Source: Owenia fusiformis
Taxonomy: Eukaryota; Annelida; Polychaeta; Sabellida; Oweniidae
Length of the DNA stretch: 64,000 nt
Assembly (NCBI GenBank): GCA_903813345.2
Contig: CAIIXF020000006.1
Span: 38,283,348-38,347,347, forward strand
Reading direction: 5' to 3'
Shown: piece after piece, positions 1 to 14,100 of the stretch
Position numbering within the stretch: position 1 is the first letter of the stretch
Layout: every line of letters begins with the position of its first letter
Notes under the pieces: generated by a model
Seen by the model: only the letters and a program-made list of their open reading frames with translations
Told to the model about the DNA's origin: nothing
Database searches by the model: none
Made by a program: the position numbers and the translations under genes

Positions 1-150
1 AATAATATGTTTTTCCCCTAAATTTCAAGAGTATTATGAACTTTTGGGCATAAAAGTGCATCTAGTTGAGCTAGTCACCTGAAACTTTTTGTGGAGTAGC
101 TCCATGGAGCCTAGTCTTCATGTGCTGAAGAACAATTCAGATATAATGCA

Positions 151-345
151 CAGGCCCGTAGCTAGGATTTGCCAAGGGGGGGTCAGATTTCGAAAATTTC
201 CAAGGGGGTTCACATTTGACAACTTTTGAAAAAAATATGGCTAAAATCACTTGAGAAGTGCTCAAAATGGTAAAAACTGCATGATTTTGAAAAAAAAATT
301 GGCCAGGGGGGGGGGTTCGCCCGAACCCTGCGAACCCCACCCCCC
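151..345. mobile_element. Short TIR element (CAGGCCCGTAGCC family), degraded
   Basis: Starts with the same end sequence (CAGGCCCGTAGC) as better copies at 26891-27044, 45736-45933 and 51294-51471, and shares their G-run and C-run blocks and the core about a 'gcatgatttt' motif. The right end is not clear here. Non-autonomous and non-coding; the open frame across it on the minus strand is not a gene. Confidence 0.6.
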
Positions 346-524
346 AATCTGTCTTTACGGGGAAGCTATTCCGATATCTTATTTGAGGCGAGGAAGATCA
401 GTATATTAAACTAGCCAATAAGACAACATCATTTCTAATCCAGCCTTTGGCATACCAATTCAGTTTCTCTTGATTTTGAACCAGTACATCTAATTTTCCT
501 TATCAGTCTTAAATATTAAAAACC

Positions 525-1310
525 TCACAACGCTTTGATTTCTATCGGAAATACAAATTACTGGTGGTTCACTGTTTTTTCAAGAAAATCGGATTACGTT
601 TATACTGGTCCGTCTAACATTCTTTCCGTCCTATTGGATTACACTGTGGGCGACGCCCACTTTTCAATGGAAAACATTGTTTCGCACTTCTTTGCTAATC
701 ATTTCCCGGTTATGGTTTTAACCAATTTTCCTGTTATAAGCATTTAATTTGAATATACATCAAAACACTCTAACTAGACTGTTCTAGCATTTTTCATCGC
801 CGAGATATTGCCAGTCTACTTACCCGGGGGAGGGGGTAAACAATAAAAATAGATTTCAGCCTCTTTTAATTTTAAAACATGTTTTATTAGATTTAAAATG
901 GGATATTTTGTAAAAAATTTCTGAAATATTCAAATTGTTGTCAGAAAAAAACATTCGTGAATTTAACTGCCCTATATATGCATTTCTTAATTTTTCGACC
1001 CCCGGGCCAGTAAATCTGCCATATCTTTGCTGGGACAGTCTAGTTTGCATCAATTGGGGCTGTTTTGATGTATTCCCAAATGCTCATAACAGAAAAATTG
1101 GTTAAAACCATTACCGGCAAATAATTAGCAAATTAAAGTAGTGCAAACACAATGTTTTTCATTGAAAGGTGGGCGTTACCCGCAATCAATGGGACGGAAA
1201 GAATGGCCGACGGACCAATATGATTGTACCCGATTTTGTTGAAAAAATCAGTGAACTACCAGCACCATTTGTAACCCCATGTGAAAGGGCCGTTGTGATC
1301 TGAGAACATT
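525..1310. repeat. Fold-back (long inverted repeat) element
   Basis: About 300 bp at 525-835 return as a diverged reverse complement at about 997-1310. Examples are the ATTCTTTCCGTCC block near 620 against GGGACGGAAAGAAT near 1190, and TGGTTTTAACCAAT near 711 against ATTGGTTAAAACCA near 1097. The inner ends meet at CCCGGGGG boxes on either side of a loop of about 160 bp. No coding capacity seen; a fold-back or MITE-type element is the likely origin. Confidence 0.7.
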
Positions 1311-1429
1311 CTTTAAAATGCGACACCCTCACCCTTAGTGTCTGTTTAGTTTTATCCTATAACCCCTAAAGATTTATTTATTCCATATTAGGAATGGCCA
1401 TGCATTTGTAAAATTGATTTCTACATATC

Positions 1430-1960
1430 CTGCCAAAGGTCTATTAGACAGGTTCCAATTCAAATAATTCAAGTTTTTGAGGCATTTTTTAGAAAAAGCA
1501 ACAGACCTATTTTTACTAGATCAGTTTTTCATGCTGATAAAGATATTAAAAGATGACAGCTCAACGGGGTGGTCAAGACACTAAATTTTGGCATTTTTAC
1601 CCCCCTAGGAAAATATTCTAGGGGGTACTATGAAACTAGTTCATTACTTAAAGGATATATGAGCTATTGTTCTGAGTTGTACACCATACATTGCTAGTAC
1701 AAATATGAATACTATCCTAAAGTTATAGGTTGATACCCTTATTGGTCTCAGAAAAATACAAAAAACAGGAAAAAGATACACAATTTTTGTCTTGCCAATT
1801 TTATATTTGTAGCTTCAAGCACAATATGACAGCTTTAACAGCTCATAGTAGTATTCTAAAAACATTTCCAAGCTATGTGTGGTATTGTGATACATCTATT
1901 TTAGTTATGAAGTACTATTTTGTAATTTTAATATGACTTTATAGTGCCCTACCCCTGGAA
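1430..1960. repeat. Left arm of a 3.9-kb inverted repeat pair
   Basis: This segment recurs inverted at 4790-5350. Shared landmarks are the TCAACGGGGTGGTC block (1561), the CCTAGG-rich block (1600-1625) and TATAGTGCCCTACCCCTGG (about 1941). Identity is high but not complete. It is either two insertions of one repeat in opposite orientation or the ends of one larger fold-back element. Confidence 0.7.
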
Positions 1961-2286
1961 AATTGAAGAAAGTGGATGTGGCGAATTTTATCATTTTGCA
2001 GGATTAAGTTAGAAACATGTATTGATAGACACCAAATCAATAAATTCATACCATCATCAAATGTTAGGTGACATTCTAATTCATTTATTACTAGAATATA
2101 GGACTTAAGATATTTTATATGTAAGTTTTCAATTTAGTACATGTATCATAATGAAATCTAGTGTAATCACATGCTAGAGAGGTTGGCATACAGTCTGGAC
2201 ATTGACTTGAAGTCTAAACATTATAATCATCAATTGATCTCATTTGAGCAACTAGACTGTGGTGGTCATCATGCACAAGTAATGTA

Positions 2287-3130
2287 CAGTAGAACCTGCT
2301 AAGTGGAACACCTCTGTAAGTGGAACACCTCCCAAGTGGAACGCCTTTTCAAAGTCCCGTTTTAAAAACCCATTGACTTAATGTTAATTGAACCTCTGCA
2401 AGTGGAACACCTCCAAACTTGAACAGTGAACACCCCATATTGAAAAATTAACCTGCTAAGTGGAACAGTCAATTTCCATAGATTTCAATATTGATAAATG
2501 TAAACAGAATTAATCTCCTTCAATGATATCTGGGTATGAAAACAGGTAATACTGTGATAATTGGCAAATTAGGACTTTAATGGATTTTAATGGATTAACC
2601 TCCTGTAGAGGTCAACATGTGATGCAACCAATAATTAATTTGATAATCAGCAAATTAGGATTTCATAAGATTATCATTCAGAAAATTGGATTAACCTCCT
2701 GTAGAACTGGACACGTGATACTACCACTAATTAATATCCCTTGCTGTTTGTTTCAAACTTAATAAGATTAAAAATGTCATTTAAAAACAATTGAATTATT
2801 AGCAGTAGGAACAAGTCTTTAAAACTTAATTGCCTAATCTTTGTACCCGAGACTGGCACAATTAGGAGGATTAAGAATGTCAGAAAATATTTTTGGCAGA
2901 ATGAGGAGGATTAAGAATGTCAGATACCTTTTTGAGTAAAATAAATGGATTATTAATGGTATATACCTGCCCTGTAATGAAGGGAGAATCATATTTCCAA
3001 TGATACATATAAATCCTATATTTGATCTTGTATGTTCCCTGCGAACCCAAAACCTCCACAAGTGGAACACCTTCTAAGTGGAACGCTTTGTGGCAGAACA
3101 AAGAGTGTTCCACTTACACAGGTTCTACTG
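2287..3130. mobile_element. Pogo/Tigger-like MITE, 844 bp
   Basis: The ends are inverted repeats (CAGTAGAACCTGC... and ...CAGGTTCTACTG) flanked by a TA duplication at 2285-2286 and 3131-3132. The inner ends carry repeated AAGTGGAACACC motifs. A TA target and a CAGTAGAACC-type end fit the pogo/Tigger branch of Tc1-mariner elements. No transposase frame is visible, so it is non-autonomous. Related end fragments occur near 51237-51260, 51590-51680 and 62255-62345. Confidence 0.85.
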
Positions 3131-3132
3131 TA

Positions 3133-4789
3133 TTTACATAATAGTGTTATAAAGGAGCATGTAGGTTATCGCAAACAACTTCAGACAATTCTAACTTGAA
3201 TTATGAATATTTTCTGACCATGAACATGGGTATATCTTTTAGATCTATTCATTATATTCAAGAAAAGTAAATATAATGATTGAAATCAGACCGAAGTGAT
3301 ATTAAAGGGAATGGCCCAATCAGCATACTTTTTACTATAAAAATGTTGACCTAATTGTTACCAAAGATGCAACCTTTAATTATATTGTTGAATGCATAAT
3401 TAGAATATGCTTTGAGACATGTTCTATTTCCTAAGAGGAAAAGTGGATTGCTCCAGGGACTTTAAAGACACCGAATTGTTAACATTGTTAAAATGATGGC
3501 ATTTTTGGTGAAAATGAGGTCAACAACTTTGAAAAAATATATTGATGGGTTGATTGCTAGTGAAATATCTCTGAGTCCGATTGACTTTATTATCCCTGTA
3601 TACCTGTCTTCATGGTCAGAAAATAGTAATAATCAAAGATATAACTGTCTGAAATTGTTTGTGATTACTTACCTGAACCTTTCCAGGTCAAATCAGGAGT
3701 GACAAAATTATTTCCACCAAATTTTTGACATGTCTTCAAATACGATAATATTTTCTTCATAAGATAGAGTGTCACTTGTGAAATTTATTGATTGACCTGA
3801 GATCGTACCACATCTTTATGACATAGAAGCGAAATAGCCATATTGAACTTTAATGATGTTTGTTTAATTGTTGTTTGCCACTTTTCGACAATTGTCAAAA
3901 TTTGGGGGTTTTGGGGGAGGGGTACAATTAGGTTAAAAAATTCACCTGATTCAGACTATCCTTAAATGAGCACTGATTCACATTAATGTTTCGTCTATAT
4001 TTGTTGAGATATATGAATGTTCATTATTAAAATCTTGCCTTCCTTTGCAGTTGGAAAAGATTCGGCATTAGGTGTTATAAGTCCCAGAGCACGATAAATA
4101 AATAAAAATAACAACAAAATGACATAGAACTGATAGACGTTTTCTCTTGTGCGTGTCAGCCATGGTCTACCAAATTGCTGTTCAGTAGGAAGAAACTCAT
4201 TTTTCAGTTTCCATTTTAATTTCCTGACAAAAAGAGCGATCATCTCAGGATTTTTTCTATGATCTATGTGTCGCCCTAGCAACTTCTGTTTTAGAGAACA
4301 ATAGAACAATAGAAAAGATTACTTTACCATAATTTTAATCATCCCACATTGTAGACATATTTAGAATTAAAAATATGAAGAGAATGACAAAACCTCTTAA
4401 AACACATTTCTTAGGAAACAAATAGTGTCGTATTCTTGTTACTATGGCAACAGAGTTTTTCTTTTTGTCATTTTTGTCATACAGATTACTTATCATACCA
4501 GGACCAAATCCTGAAAATTTGAATTCAGTATCTTCATTAGTATCTTAGATATATAGGTTTCTTATAGTATCCCCTGCAGATTTTATCGGAGTATAAGGAA
4601 AATGCTCTGAAGAGGATTGCCCAAGGATGCCACTTAACAGTATTTTTGAGGTCCCAACCCTCTATTCATGGGAATAGTTAACCATTGTAAAGCTTCTCAT
4701 GGTTAACTGACAGAATTGATTGTATCTTCAACTAAGAAGACAATAAAATGTTATAAAACCAGAAGAAAACCACACCAATTTTCTTCTAT
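3133..4789. other. Gene-poor stretch, no supported gene
   Basis: AT-rich sequence between a pogo-like MITE and an inverted-repeat arm. The longest frame is 104 codons on the minus strand (3995-4309). It has a hydrophobic stretch but no recognised domain, repeat support or clear splice sites. Nothing here is called a gene. Confidence 0.5.
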
Positions 4790-5350
4790 TTACCAGGGGT
4801 AGGGCACTATAAAGTCATATTAAAATTACAAAATAGTACTTCATCACTATAATAGATGTATTACAATATCACACATAGCTTGGGAATGTTGTTAGAATAC
4901 TACTTTGAGCTGTTTAAGTTATCATATTTTGCTTGAAGCTACAAATATAAAATAAGCAAGAAAAAAATGACAAAAATTGCATATTTTTTTCTAATTAATT
5001 GTATTTTTCCGAAACCAACAAAGATATCAACCTATAACTTTAGGGTAGTATTCATCTCTGTACTAACAATGTATGCTGTAGAACTCAGAACAATAGTTTA
5101 TATACCCTTTGAGTTATGAACTAGTTTCATAGTACCCCCTAGAATATTTTCCTAGGGGGGTAAAAACGCTAAAATTCAGTGTCGTGACCACCCCGTTGAG
5201 CTGTCATCTTTTAATATCTTTATCAGCATGAAAAACTGATCCAGAAGAAATAGGTCTGTTGCTTTTTCTAAAAAATGCCCCAAAAACTCTTTCCCTTGAG
5301 ATATTCTGAAATTGGAACCTGTCTATATGTGCAGTTTGGCAGGTGATTTT
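4790..5350. repeat. Right arm of the inverted repeat pair
   Basis: Reverse complement of 1430-1960: it starts with CCAGGGGTAGGGCACTATAA and ends near the GAACCTGTCTA block. Part of its outer end (TTTTAGACAGTCATATC, about 5347) returns inverted again near 6560-6600, so the family has at least three pieces here. Confidence 0.7.
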
Positions 5351-8300
5351 AGACAGTCATATCTTTAACCATGAATACTTTCTGGGCATAAATACAGTTT
5401 TTTTTTTATTAAAACGATATGTTTTCTTTCAAGTAAAGTATCCATGATGATAAAAATATCAATCGAACAATTCGAAAAGGATTGGTATCGATATGGTGAA
5501 CTGAACTTTACAATGTTTTTCTCTTAAACCAATCATTTAAAACTCTGTAAAAACACGATCCGTTATGTAATTTTGAGTGATTGACAACAATTTAATGCGA
5601 AATTATGTATATATGATAATATTTTATAAAACTGTTTTTGAGAACATTTTTTTGTTTTTTTAGTGCAATTGTTTTTTTTCCTTTTTACCAATTCTTGAGA
5701 ATGAAATAAAATATCTTTCCGAAGCTTGTTGGAACAAAATAGCATATACAACATTTTCTTAGACCTCTCAATATTATAACTATACAAAATTTTGGGTTAT
5801 ATTGCAAAAAGTATTCAAAAAATTAAAACAAAAACCCCCAAAATAGATAAAAATAAGATAAACCTCTTATTTCATTAACAAGCTACTTTTTTAAATCAAC
5901 CAAACTTTCCTTTGTACATTTACAATATTGAGAGACCTAAACACGTTGTGTTTATGTCAGTGAGGTTCGGATAGATGTTTCGTTTCATTCCGAACAAATG
6001 ATACCAAGAACAAAAGAAGTGTCTGGTGTTTTTTAAAACAATATAGAAAAACTTGTATTTAAGAAGTTCACCATATTGATATTCATCTTTTATGAATAGG
6101 GACCCTATATCAATTTTTGAAAATATTCAATTTACTCAAAAAGGATCTTCTTTTTTTGCTTTTATTGCATGAAAAGATTATTCAACAGGGGGCCTAAGAC
6201 TTCTTCAAAATTAGAATGGTATTGAAAGTCTAGTTTTGAAGATATTAATTTTCGATGACCAAAATTATGCTGAAAAATGGATAGCACGAGTTTTCCCAAA
6301 TGGGAAAATAACATGGGGTGTGTGGTTTTTAAGTTTAACGCATTCCGATACGCATCCCCTTTTCAGAAATTGTTAATATAGTGTTCAAGACACGTTCGAT
6401 ATGTTTAAATTGAGAAAAACATGTAACATTTGTGCCAAGGTGGGATCCAGATCCATACTTTTTCAAAGAGTTAGATGGATATTTTACTATCATTGGGACT
6501 TCGCTTGAGCGAAAACATATTGTTTCAATTGATGGCTAGGAAGTACCCATGGTAAAAGATATGACCGTCTAAAATCACTTGCCATACCGCACATGGACCT
6601 TTTTGGGGAAATCCATGCCGATCTTTGAAAGTTATATCGAAATAAAAAATTTGAATGTTTTTAGGCCATCCTGTCTGGAACAATTAAAATGACCAAGGTA
6701 GGCTATGCTTCCCAAATCTCCAAGTTTGGATTTCCCTGTACCAGCTCTGTGTCACAAACTTGCTTTAGGCTAATTTGAATTTCTTTTCGTAAAACACTCC
6801 GAAATCATGGTTTTAAAAAAATTAAAAATAAATACGCTAAATGTAAAAAGTACTGGAATATCAACCTTCAAAAGGATATGCAATTTTTTCCTGACTCAAA
6901 TTGCCCCCCCCCCCCTCCTTGTTGTCTACAAAGATATTGTGTAGTGACATACATTTATATAGAGTGGGCCAAAAAACAATACCCAAGTTCAAAGATGAAT
7001 GATGCATATGATATATGTTAAACCATGACATGTATTATATAAGTTTTTATCCCATACTTGGACGTGTTACAGGTACATAAAGCCGGTTTGTAAAAACTTA
7101 TATTTTCATCAGCGGGCAGATATAGCTTTACGTCCCGCTCCCAGCGGGCAGATATAGTATATTTGCCCGCTACGTCATAATCGTCGCTCGCATATTTGTT
7201 CATAATTTGTAACATTCGCGTAATGACTGTAAACGACAATGGAGAAAACACAGACAATCGGGATCTGTTTGATGGTTTAAAAAAGGGAAGGAGCATCCAC
7301 TTAATCAATCAAAAAATTCGAGAAAATAAATGTGGGAATATTTGAGAGAACAGGAAAATCCGCCCACGGCCAAGAAAACAAAACTGGACATGAATATTCT
7401 AAAATTTCCACGATTGAACAATGTGAACCAGATGACCAAGATTGGTATGGGATAAACATATTATCCTATAGTCGGTTCAGGATATTGGGATTATCCCTTG
7501 GCCAATATAATATATTTTCCCTCAGGACCTCAGAAGATAAATCATTTCCTAACACAGAGACATATAAAACACATGCATCCATTCTCAATAACTAGGCACA
7601 TTTCCATGAGTGAAATGGACCAAAATTGAAGTTGGTTTAAATGGCCTCAATTTGATGTTTTATTATTTGAATATATGTCAAGTAGCTAAACCGCAAATAT
7701 CTTTATCAATCTCAAACCCCTTCATGAAAAATGTGCATGTCGAAGCGCATGGTATTATTTTAAAAATGCAAGTCTCTGTCATTAACGTAAAAGTGGGGTG
7801 TCATATCAAGAGACCTGTATTTTCAGTCAAAGCAATATTCTCATGTTTACTTTTGCACCTAAAATAAGGATATATCTTGCCTTGATACTGAATCATATAT
7901 CAGAAATTTTGAAGATATATAATTGAAACAAACTCACATTGAAGAATCACAGATGAACTTATTATTCCCTTTCACGAACAAATCCTAAGTGCTACACGTC
8001 ATTTCAATTTTGAAGAAAATCAGTGTAACTACATTACATTTAGCTTTCTTTTCTGATGATGGATAGTATGAAGAATAAAATGATAGCTAAGTTTTGGTGT
8101 TTGACACATCAGGCATAATTTAATTGAAATTTATATATCATGACACCCTTGGTAACGTATATGATTCAAAAATAGTAACATCGTAGAATCAGTTATTTCT
8201 TTATGAATAATTGCAAAATATCAACTGGTGTTTTATTATATCTTGTTTACACTGAAGTTCAAGCAATAATAACACTTGAAACAAACATAGTCCAATGCCT

Positions 8301-8840
8301 CATCATGTTACGTAAATGATGGTGAAAGTCACTAAATTCTAAAATAGCTACATTAAAGATAACACCAACCTCAACTATGTAATGCAGCACATGTGTAATT
8401 AACTAAGTGCAACATGCGCTACATGTTTTAAAGAAGAAGAAATGCAGGCTGAAAGTAACTTTTTCTTTCTTTACACATTTTGAATGCTGAAATCCTTTGT
8501 AACGTAAATGATACACGACTCGCAATCGCGGAATCAATACTATTTAGTATAAAATATATGTAAGTATATCGTCAAGAAGAGGCAACGCTAAGTGTCTCCT
8601 GATATCATACGATACATAACTACTAAAAACTTAACTAATTCCTCCATTACCTTTACTTTGTCATATATATCCTGGACCAAGTTTGCATCTCAGGACTCAG
8701 TTTGAATAGCCTTGGGGTTGGCTTCTCCATTTCAGATAAAATACTAGTATTGGAGATTTTCAGACAAATAATGTCAATTTTTAGAGGAAGAATGCACATT
8801 TTGCTTCTCCATAAAATAATTTCCTTATCATTAGTATCTA
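5351..8840. other. Intergenic, no supported gene
   Basis: AT-rich sequence with a poly-C run near 6904 and a short duplicated CAGCGGGCAGATATAG motif at 7110-7160. Short frames on both strands (for example 96 codons on the minus strand at 7018-7308 and 87 codons on the plus strand at 7332-7595) match no family I recognise and lack clear coding features. Confidence 0.5.
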
Positions 8841-8843
8841 CAC

Positions 8844-9104
8844 TTACAGAACATATTTAAATAAGCGGTTATCATAAACTGCAGTGACATATTCGCCAAC
8901 ATCTTGGATTTCCAAGGTATGATGTTTGAAAATCAAACTGGGAAACGAGTATGATTCGCCAACGTGTACCCCAATATCTTCACTGTCAGTATGAATGACT
9001 CTGACATTAACACTCTTGAATTGTGTTGTTGTATCTTCTTGTATATTCATAAACCTGTGTGCAGTTTGGCTTTGACTGTGACACGATTTATTTGCTTTGA
9101 CCAA
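8844..9104 (-). CDS. Possible exon of an unrecognised gene (weak)
   Basis: The open stretch of 86 codons has balanced, protein-like composition and ends VGEYVTAVYDNRLFKYVL. It runs straight into a consensus donor: GTAAGTG begins at 8847 on the minus strand. There is no ATG at its left limit, so it would be an internal exon. The final motif is loosely like small beta-barrel modules of transposon-derived proteins, but no family is assigned. It may equally be a relic or chance. Confidence 0.2.
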   Translation of the reverse strand: MVKANKSCHSQSQTAHRFMNIQEDTTTQFKSVNVRVIHTDSEDIGVHVGESYSFPSLIFKHHTLEIQDVGEYVTAVYDNRLFKYVL

Positions 9105-9932
9105 GGTAGCCTATGACCCTTTGCCTGTGACAACCGTCGGGTACTCAGTCCTGTTTTTGTTGTCCTCTTGCAAAATTCATGTTTAATGTGTTACTTGATC
9201 ATGAAACACTGTCATAGCCGCTTGTGTCACAATGATTATTTCGGCATCACTGGGGTCATTAGATGCCAATAGTATCTTCTCTGATTTTTCTTTTGTTTTT
9301 TTCTTGCTGTTATTTATTTATTCTTTCAAACGACCTCTTTATCTTTTCAGATCACATTGCAGCTATTGGGACAATATAATTATTGAACACGTTCTTTGGC
9401 CATGTATGATCCACCTATTTTGTTTTTCCCTCTCATGATAGTATTTTTGAATTTCTGCAAGAGTCTCTCTCATCTACAAAGTGTACATGTTGATAAATAA
9501 ATATACCGGTAAAGTTTTGACGGCAAACAAATGTGTGCAGCAGAGTTCATCAACTACGTTACCATCGGTAACGTAAGTTATCATATAAAACACAGGGCCA
9601 GAGCTTCAATACAAAATCAATGATAGGAACGTGTTTTTATGTTCATTTTCCCATTTATTCTAACAATGTTTATGCCATAGTTAACATTAAATTAACAACA
9701 TATATTCGTTTAACATGAGGGATACTATATAGGGTGTAATACATACCTTAAATTGCGTAGTTTTACTTCAAAAAAGTGGTAGACTTTCTTGATTCAGATT
9801 CAAACCAATATGTGAGCTTAAATTTCCCTCGTTATAAACTTTATTCAGAGCTAGGAGTATGGTAATAGCTATTTTCGTACGGTATCGAAAATGATGGTAT
9901 AGTAAATGATGCAAACGACACTCTCGCTGCTG
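9105..9932. other. Intergenic, nothing recognised
   Basis: AT-rich, no frame with recognisable protein character, no clear terminal repeats. Confidence 0.4.
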
Positions 9933-10427
9933 CAGGCCTATCAACTTGGGAACACCTAACATGAGTGACTTGGAAATGTTGAACACCTCCCTTCAAAATG
10001 TGGACACCTTGGTCCAAATCTGAACACCTTGATCCAAATTTTGAACACCTTGGTTTAAATTTCATTACATCTTGCCAAATTTTGAACACCTCAAATTTTT
10101 CGCGCTCGCTACGCTCGCGTTTCAAACATCCATCAACGGGGGGGGGGGGAATAGGTACGAAATATTTCGAACGGAATGCGTGACATATACGTAATTCGCG
10201 TGAATAGTCCGAACGAAATGCGTACATTTTTTTCCGGCGTTCGTATTTTTGCTGTGTAGACGATCTTTTTTAGAAATTTTTCTACAGAAATATTTTTGCT
10301 TGACAATTACCAGGTAAAATGCGTATTTGCGTGACATTTTCTGTCACGCAAAAATAACTGGCGTGACTTCAAATTCTTCAGCAAATGCGTGACAAATACG
10401 CAAATTGCGGGACAGTTGACAGGCCTG
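9933..10427. mobile_element. TIR element (CAGGCCTATCAAC ends), 495 bp
   Basis: The left end reads CAGGCCTATCAACTTGGGAA and the right end is its imperfect inverse (GTTGACAGGCCTG). CTGCTG flanks both sides and may be a target duplication, although simple-sequence context makes that uncertain. Inside are repeated GAACACCTTG/GAACACCTC motifs, a G-run at 10139, and several GCGTGACA motifs toward the right end. No transposase; class unassigned. Confidence 0.6.
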
Positions 10428-11049
10428 CTGCTGTATTGTATTCAAATAAAGTTAAATTGGTTGAACATAGTGTAACGAATTTTTCATTTTTCAAAATTTT
10501 ATTTTTGGAGTCCATTGCCGTTTTTTAGCACTTTAGACAGTTTTGACAGTAGGAAAGTGTTTCCCAGTCACAGTTGACAGCTTATATAGTTATATTTATG
10601 AATAGAACACTTTAGGTGTACTGGGAATGGTGTAAACTACTCTTTTCTGGGAGATTTATTTTGCTTTCGTTCGTGTGCATCTTCTCACCTCCTATTAGAG
10701 AGCTCTGTTGACCTACATTCAATAACTCGTTTTTCCTTGCAATTTCGCCATAATTAGAGCCAATGATGATTGGTTTTTGTTATATTTATCTAGTTTATAT
10801 CTTAATCTAGCTAGTTAATTGCAAGATATATGTTTGTTCTGTGTTAAAAAACAGAGATCGTGATTGTTAGGTGAAGCTAATTTTCTGCAAAAGTTATGTC
10901 ATCATTGCATCATATTAATTAATTATGCACTAGTGATATCCTGCCTGGGATTCCAGTGACTGGCCAGGTATTGCATCAGCCGCTCGTGAGCTATGATTGG
11001 TTAGGCAGATAGTTTCGTGTGCAAAACACATGTTACATACATGTTGGGG

Positions 11050-11057
11050 TATAAATA
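11050..11057 (+). promoter_or_regulatory. LTR TATA box
   Basis: TATAAATA in a G-rich context, repeated at 18800-18807 in the 3' LTR. If used, the transcript would begin shortly after and pass through the whole tandem array before reaching the interior. Confidence 0.55.
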
Positions 11058-11144
11058 CGGTGGCGGACGTGACTCGGGGGCTTTCTGCACATTGACTTTT
11101 GACGAACGGGACTATGTGGCTCGGGTTTATGGAATCTTTGGAAC

Positions 11145-14100
11145 TATAAAACTTAGTCGTTTTTGCTAACTGCAAAACTTAGATGATTCTTGGAACTACA
11201 AAACTTAGGAAGTTTTTCGCTGACTATTAGCCCGAGGGAATAGTCTTAGATGATTATAAGCCACTGATGTTGGAATCTAGATGAATAAACTGGCTTATTG
11301 AGGGAAGCAATTGGAACTACAAAACTTAGGAAGTTTTCTGGAACTACAAAACTTAGGAAGTTTTTTCGCTGACTATTAGCCCGATAGTCCTAGATGATTA
11401 TAAGCCACTGATGTTGGGGCTTCTGACACACTGACTTTTGACGAACGGGACTATGTGGCTCTGATTTACGGGATTTTTGGAACTACAAAACTTAGGCAGT
11501 TTTCTGGAACTATAAAACTTTGTCATTTTTGCTATCTGCAAAACTTAGAAGTTTTCTGCTATCTGAAGAACATAGTCGATCTGCTACATGGGATGACTGA
11601 CCATTGACTATTGACTATTGACTTCTCTTAGCCTGATGAAGTAGCCATTGATGATTATAAGCCATTGATGTGACAACCTGGATGAATTTATTGGCTTATT
11701 AGAGGAATTTTTGGAACTACAAAACTTAGTCGTTTTTGCTAACTGCAAAACTTAGCTGATTTTTTGGATCTACAAAACTTAGAAGTTTTCTGCTATCTGA
11801 AGGACATAGTCAATCTGCTACATGGGATGACTGACCATTGACTATTGACTATTGACTTCTCTTAGCCTGATGAAGTAGCCATTGATGATTGTAAGCCATT
11901 GATGTGACAACCTGGATGAATTTATTGGCTTATTAGAGGAATTTTTGGAACTACAAAACTTAGGAAGTTTTTCGCTGACTATTAGCCCGATAGTCCTAGA
12001 TGATTATAAGCCACTGATGTTGGGTCTTCTGACACACTGACTTTTGACGAACGGGACTATGTGGCTCTGATTTACGGGATTTTTGGAACTACAAAACTTA
12101 GGCAGTTTTCTGGAACTATAAAACTTTGTCATTTTTGCTATCTGCAAAACTTAGTCGTTTTTCTGCTATCTGAAGAACATAGTCGATCTGCTACATGGGA
12201 TGACTGATCATTGACTATTGACTTCTCTTAGCCTGATGAAGTAGCCATTGATGATTATAAGCCATTGATGTGACAACCTGGATGAATTTATCGCCTTATT
12301 AGAGGAATTTTTGGAACTACAAAACTTAGTCGTTTTTGCTAACTGCAAAACTTAGCTGATATTTTGGATCTACAAAACTTAGAAGTTTTCTGCTATCTGA
12401 ATAACATAATCGATCTGCTACATGGGATGACTGACCATTGACTATTGACTTCACTTAGCCTGATGAAGTAGCCATTGATGATTATAAGCCATTGATATGA
12501 CAACCTGGATGAATTTATTGGCTTATTAGAGGAATTTTTGGAACTACAAAACTTAGTCGTTTTTGCTAACTGCAAAACTTAGCTGATATTTTGGATCTAC
12601 AAAACTTAGAAGTTTTCTGCTATCTGAAGAACATAGTCGATCTGCTACATGGGATGACTGAACATTGACTATTGACTATTGATTTCTCTTAGCCTGATGA
12701 AGTAGCCATTGATGATTATAAGCCATTGATGTGACAATCTGGATGAATTTATTGGCTTATTAGAGGAATTTTTGGAACTACAAAACTTCGTCGTTTTTGC
12801 TAACTGCAAAACTTAGCTGATATTTTGGATCTACAAAACTTAGAAGTTTTCTGCTATCTGAATAACATAATCGATCTGCTACATGGGATGACTGAACATT
12901 GACTATTGACTATTGATTTCTCTTAGCCTGATGAAGTAGCCATTGATGATTATAAGCCATTGATGTGACAATCTGGATGAATTTATTGGCTTATTAGAGG
13001 AATTTTTGGAACTACAAAACTTCGTCGTTTTTGCTAACTGCAAAACTTAGCTGATATTTTGGATCTACAAAACTTAGAAGTTTTCTGCTATCTGAAGGAC
13101 ATAGTCAATCTGCTACATGGGATGACTGACCATTGACTATTGACTTCTCTTAGCCTGATGAAGTAGCCATTGATGATTATAAGCCATTGATGTGACAACC
13201 TGGATGAATTTATTGGCTTATTAGAGGAATTTTTGGAACTACAAAACTTAGAAGTTTTCTGCTATCTGAAGAACATAGTCGATCTGCTACATGGGATGAC
13301 TGACCATTGACCATTGATTATTGACTTCTCTTAGCCTGATGAAGTAGCCATTGATGATTATAAGCCATTGATGTGACAACCTGGATGAATTTATTGGCTT
13401 ATTAGAGGAATTGACTTCTCTTAGCCTGATGAAGTAGCCATTGATGATTATAAGCCATTGATGTGACAACCTGGATGAATTTATCGCCTTATTAGAGGAA
13501 TTTTTGGAACTACAAAACTTAGTCGTTTTTGCTAACTGCAAAACTTAGCTGATTTTTTGGATCTACAAAACTTAGAAGTTTTCTGCTATCTGAAGGACAT
13601 AGTCAATCTGCTACATGGGATGACTGACCATTGACTATTGACTATTGACTTCTCTTAGCCTGATGAAGTAGCCATTGATGATTGTAAGCCATTGATGTGA
13701 CAACCTGGATGAATTTATTGGCTTATTAGAGGAATTTTTGGAACTACAAAACTTAGGAAGTTTTTCGCTGACTATTAGCCCGATAGTCCTAGATGATTAT
13801 AAGCCACTGATGTTGGGGCTTCTGACACACTGACTTTTGACGAACGGGACTATGTGGCTCTGATTTACGGGATTTTTGGAACTACAAAACTTAGGCAGTT
13901 TTCTGGAACTATAAAACTTTGTCATTTTTGCTATCTGCAAAACTTAGTCGTTTTTCTGCTATCTGAAGAACATAGTCGATCTGCTACATGGGATGACTGA
14001 TCATTGACTATTGACTTCTCTTAGCCTGATGAAGTAGCCATTGATGATTATAAGCCATTGATGTGACAACCTGGATGAATTTATCGCCTTATTAGAGGAA

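Noticed and set aside
7018-7595. A divergent pair of small genes
   Set aside because: Two frames of 87-96 codons on opposite strands have no recognised domain, no repeat of sequence elsewhere and no clear splice or promoter signals.
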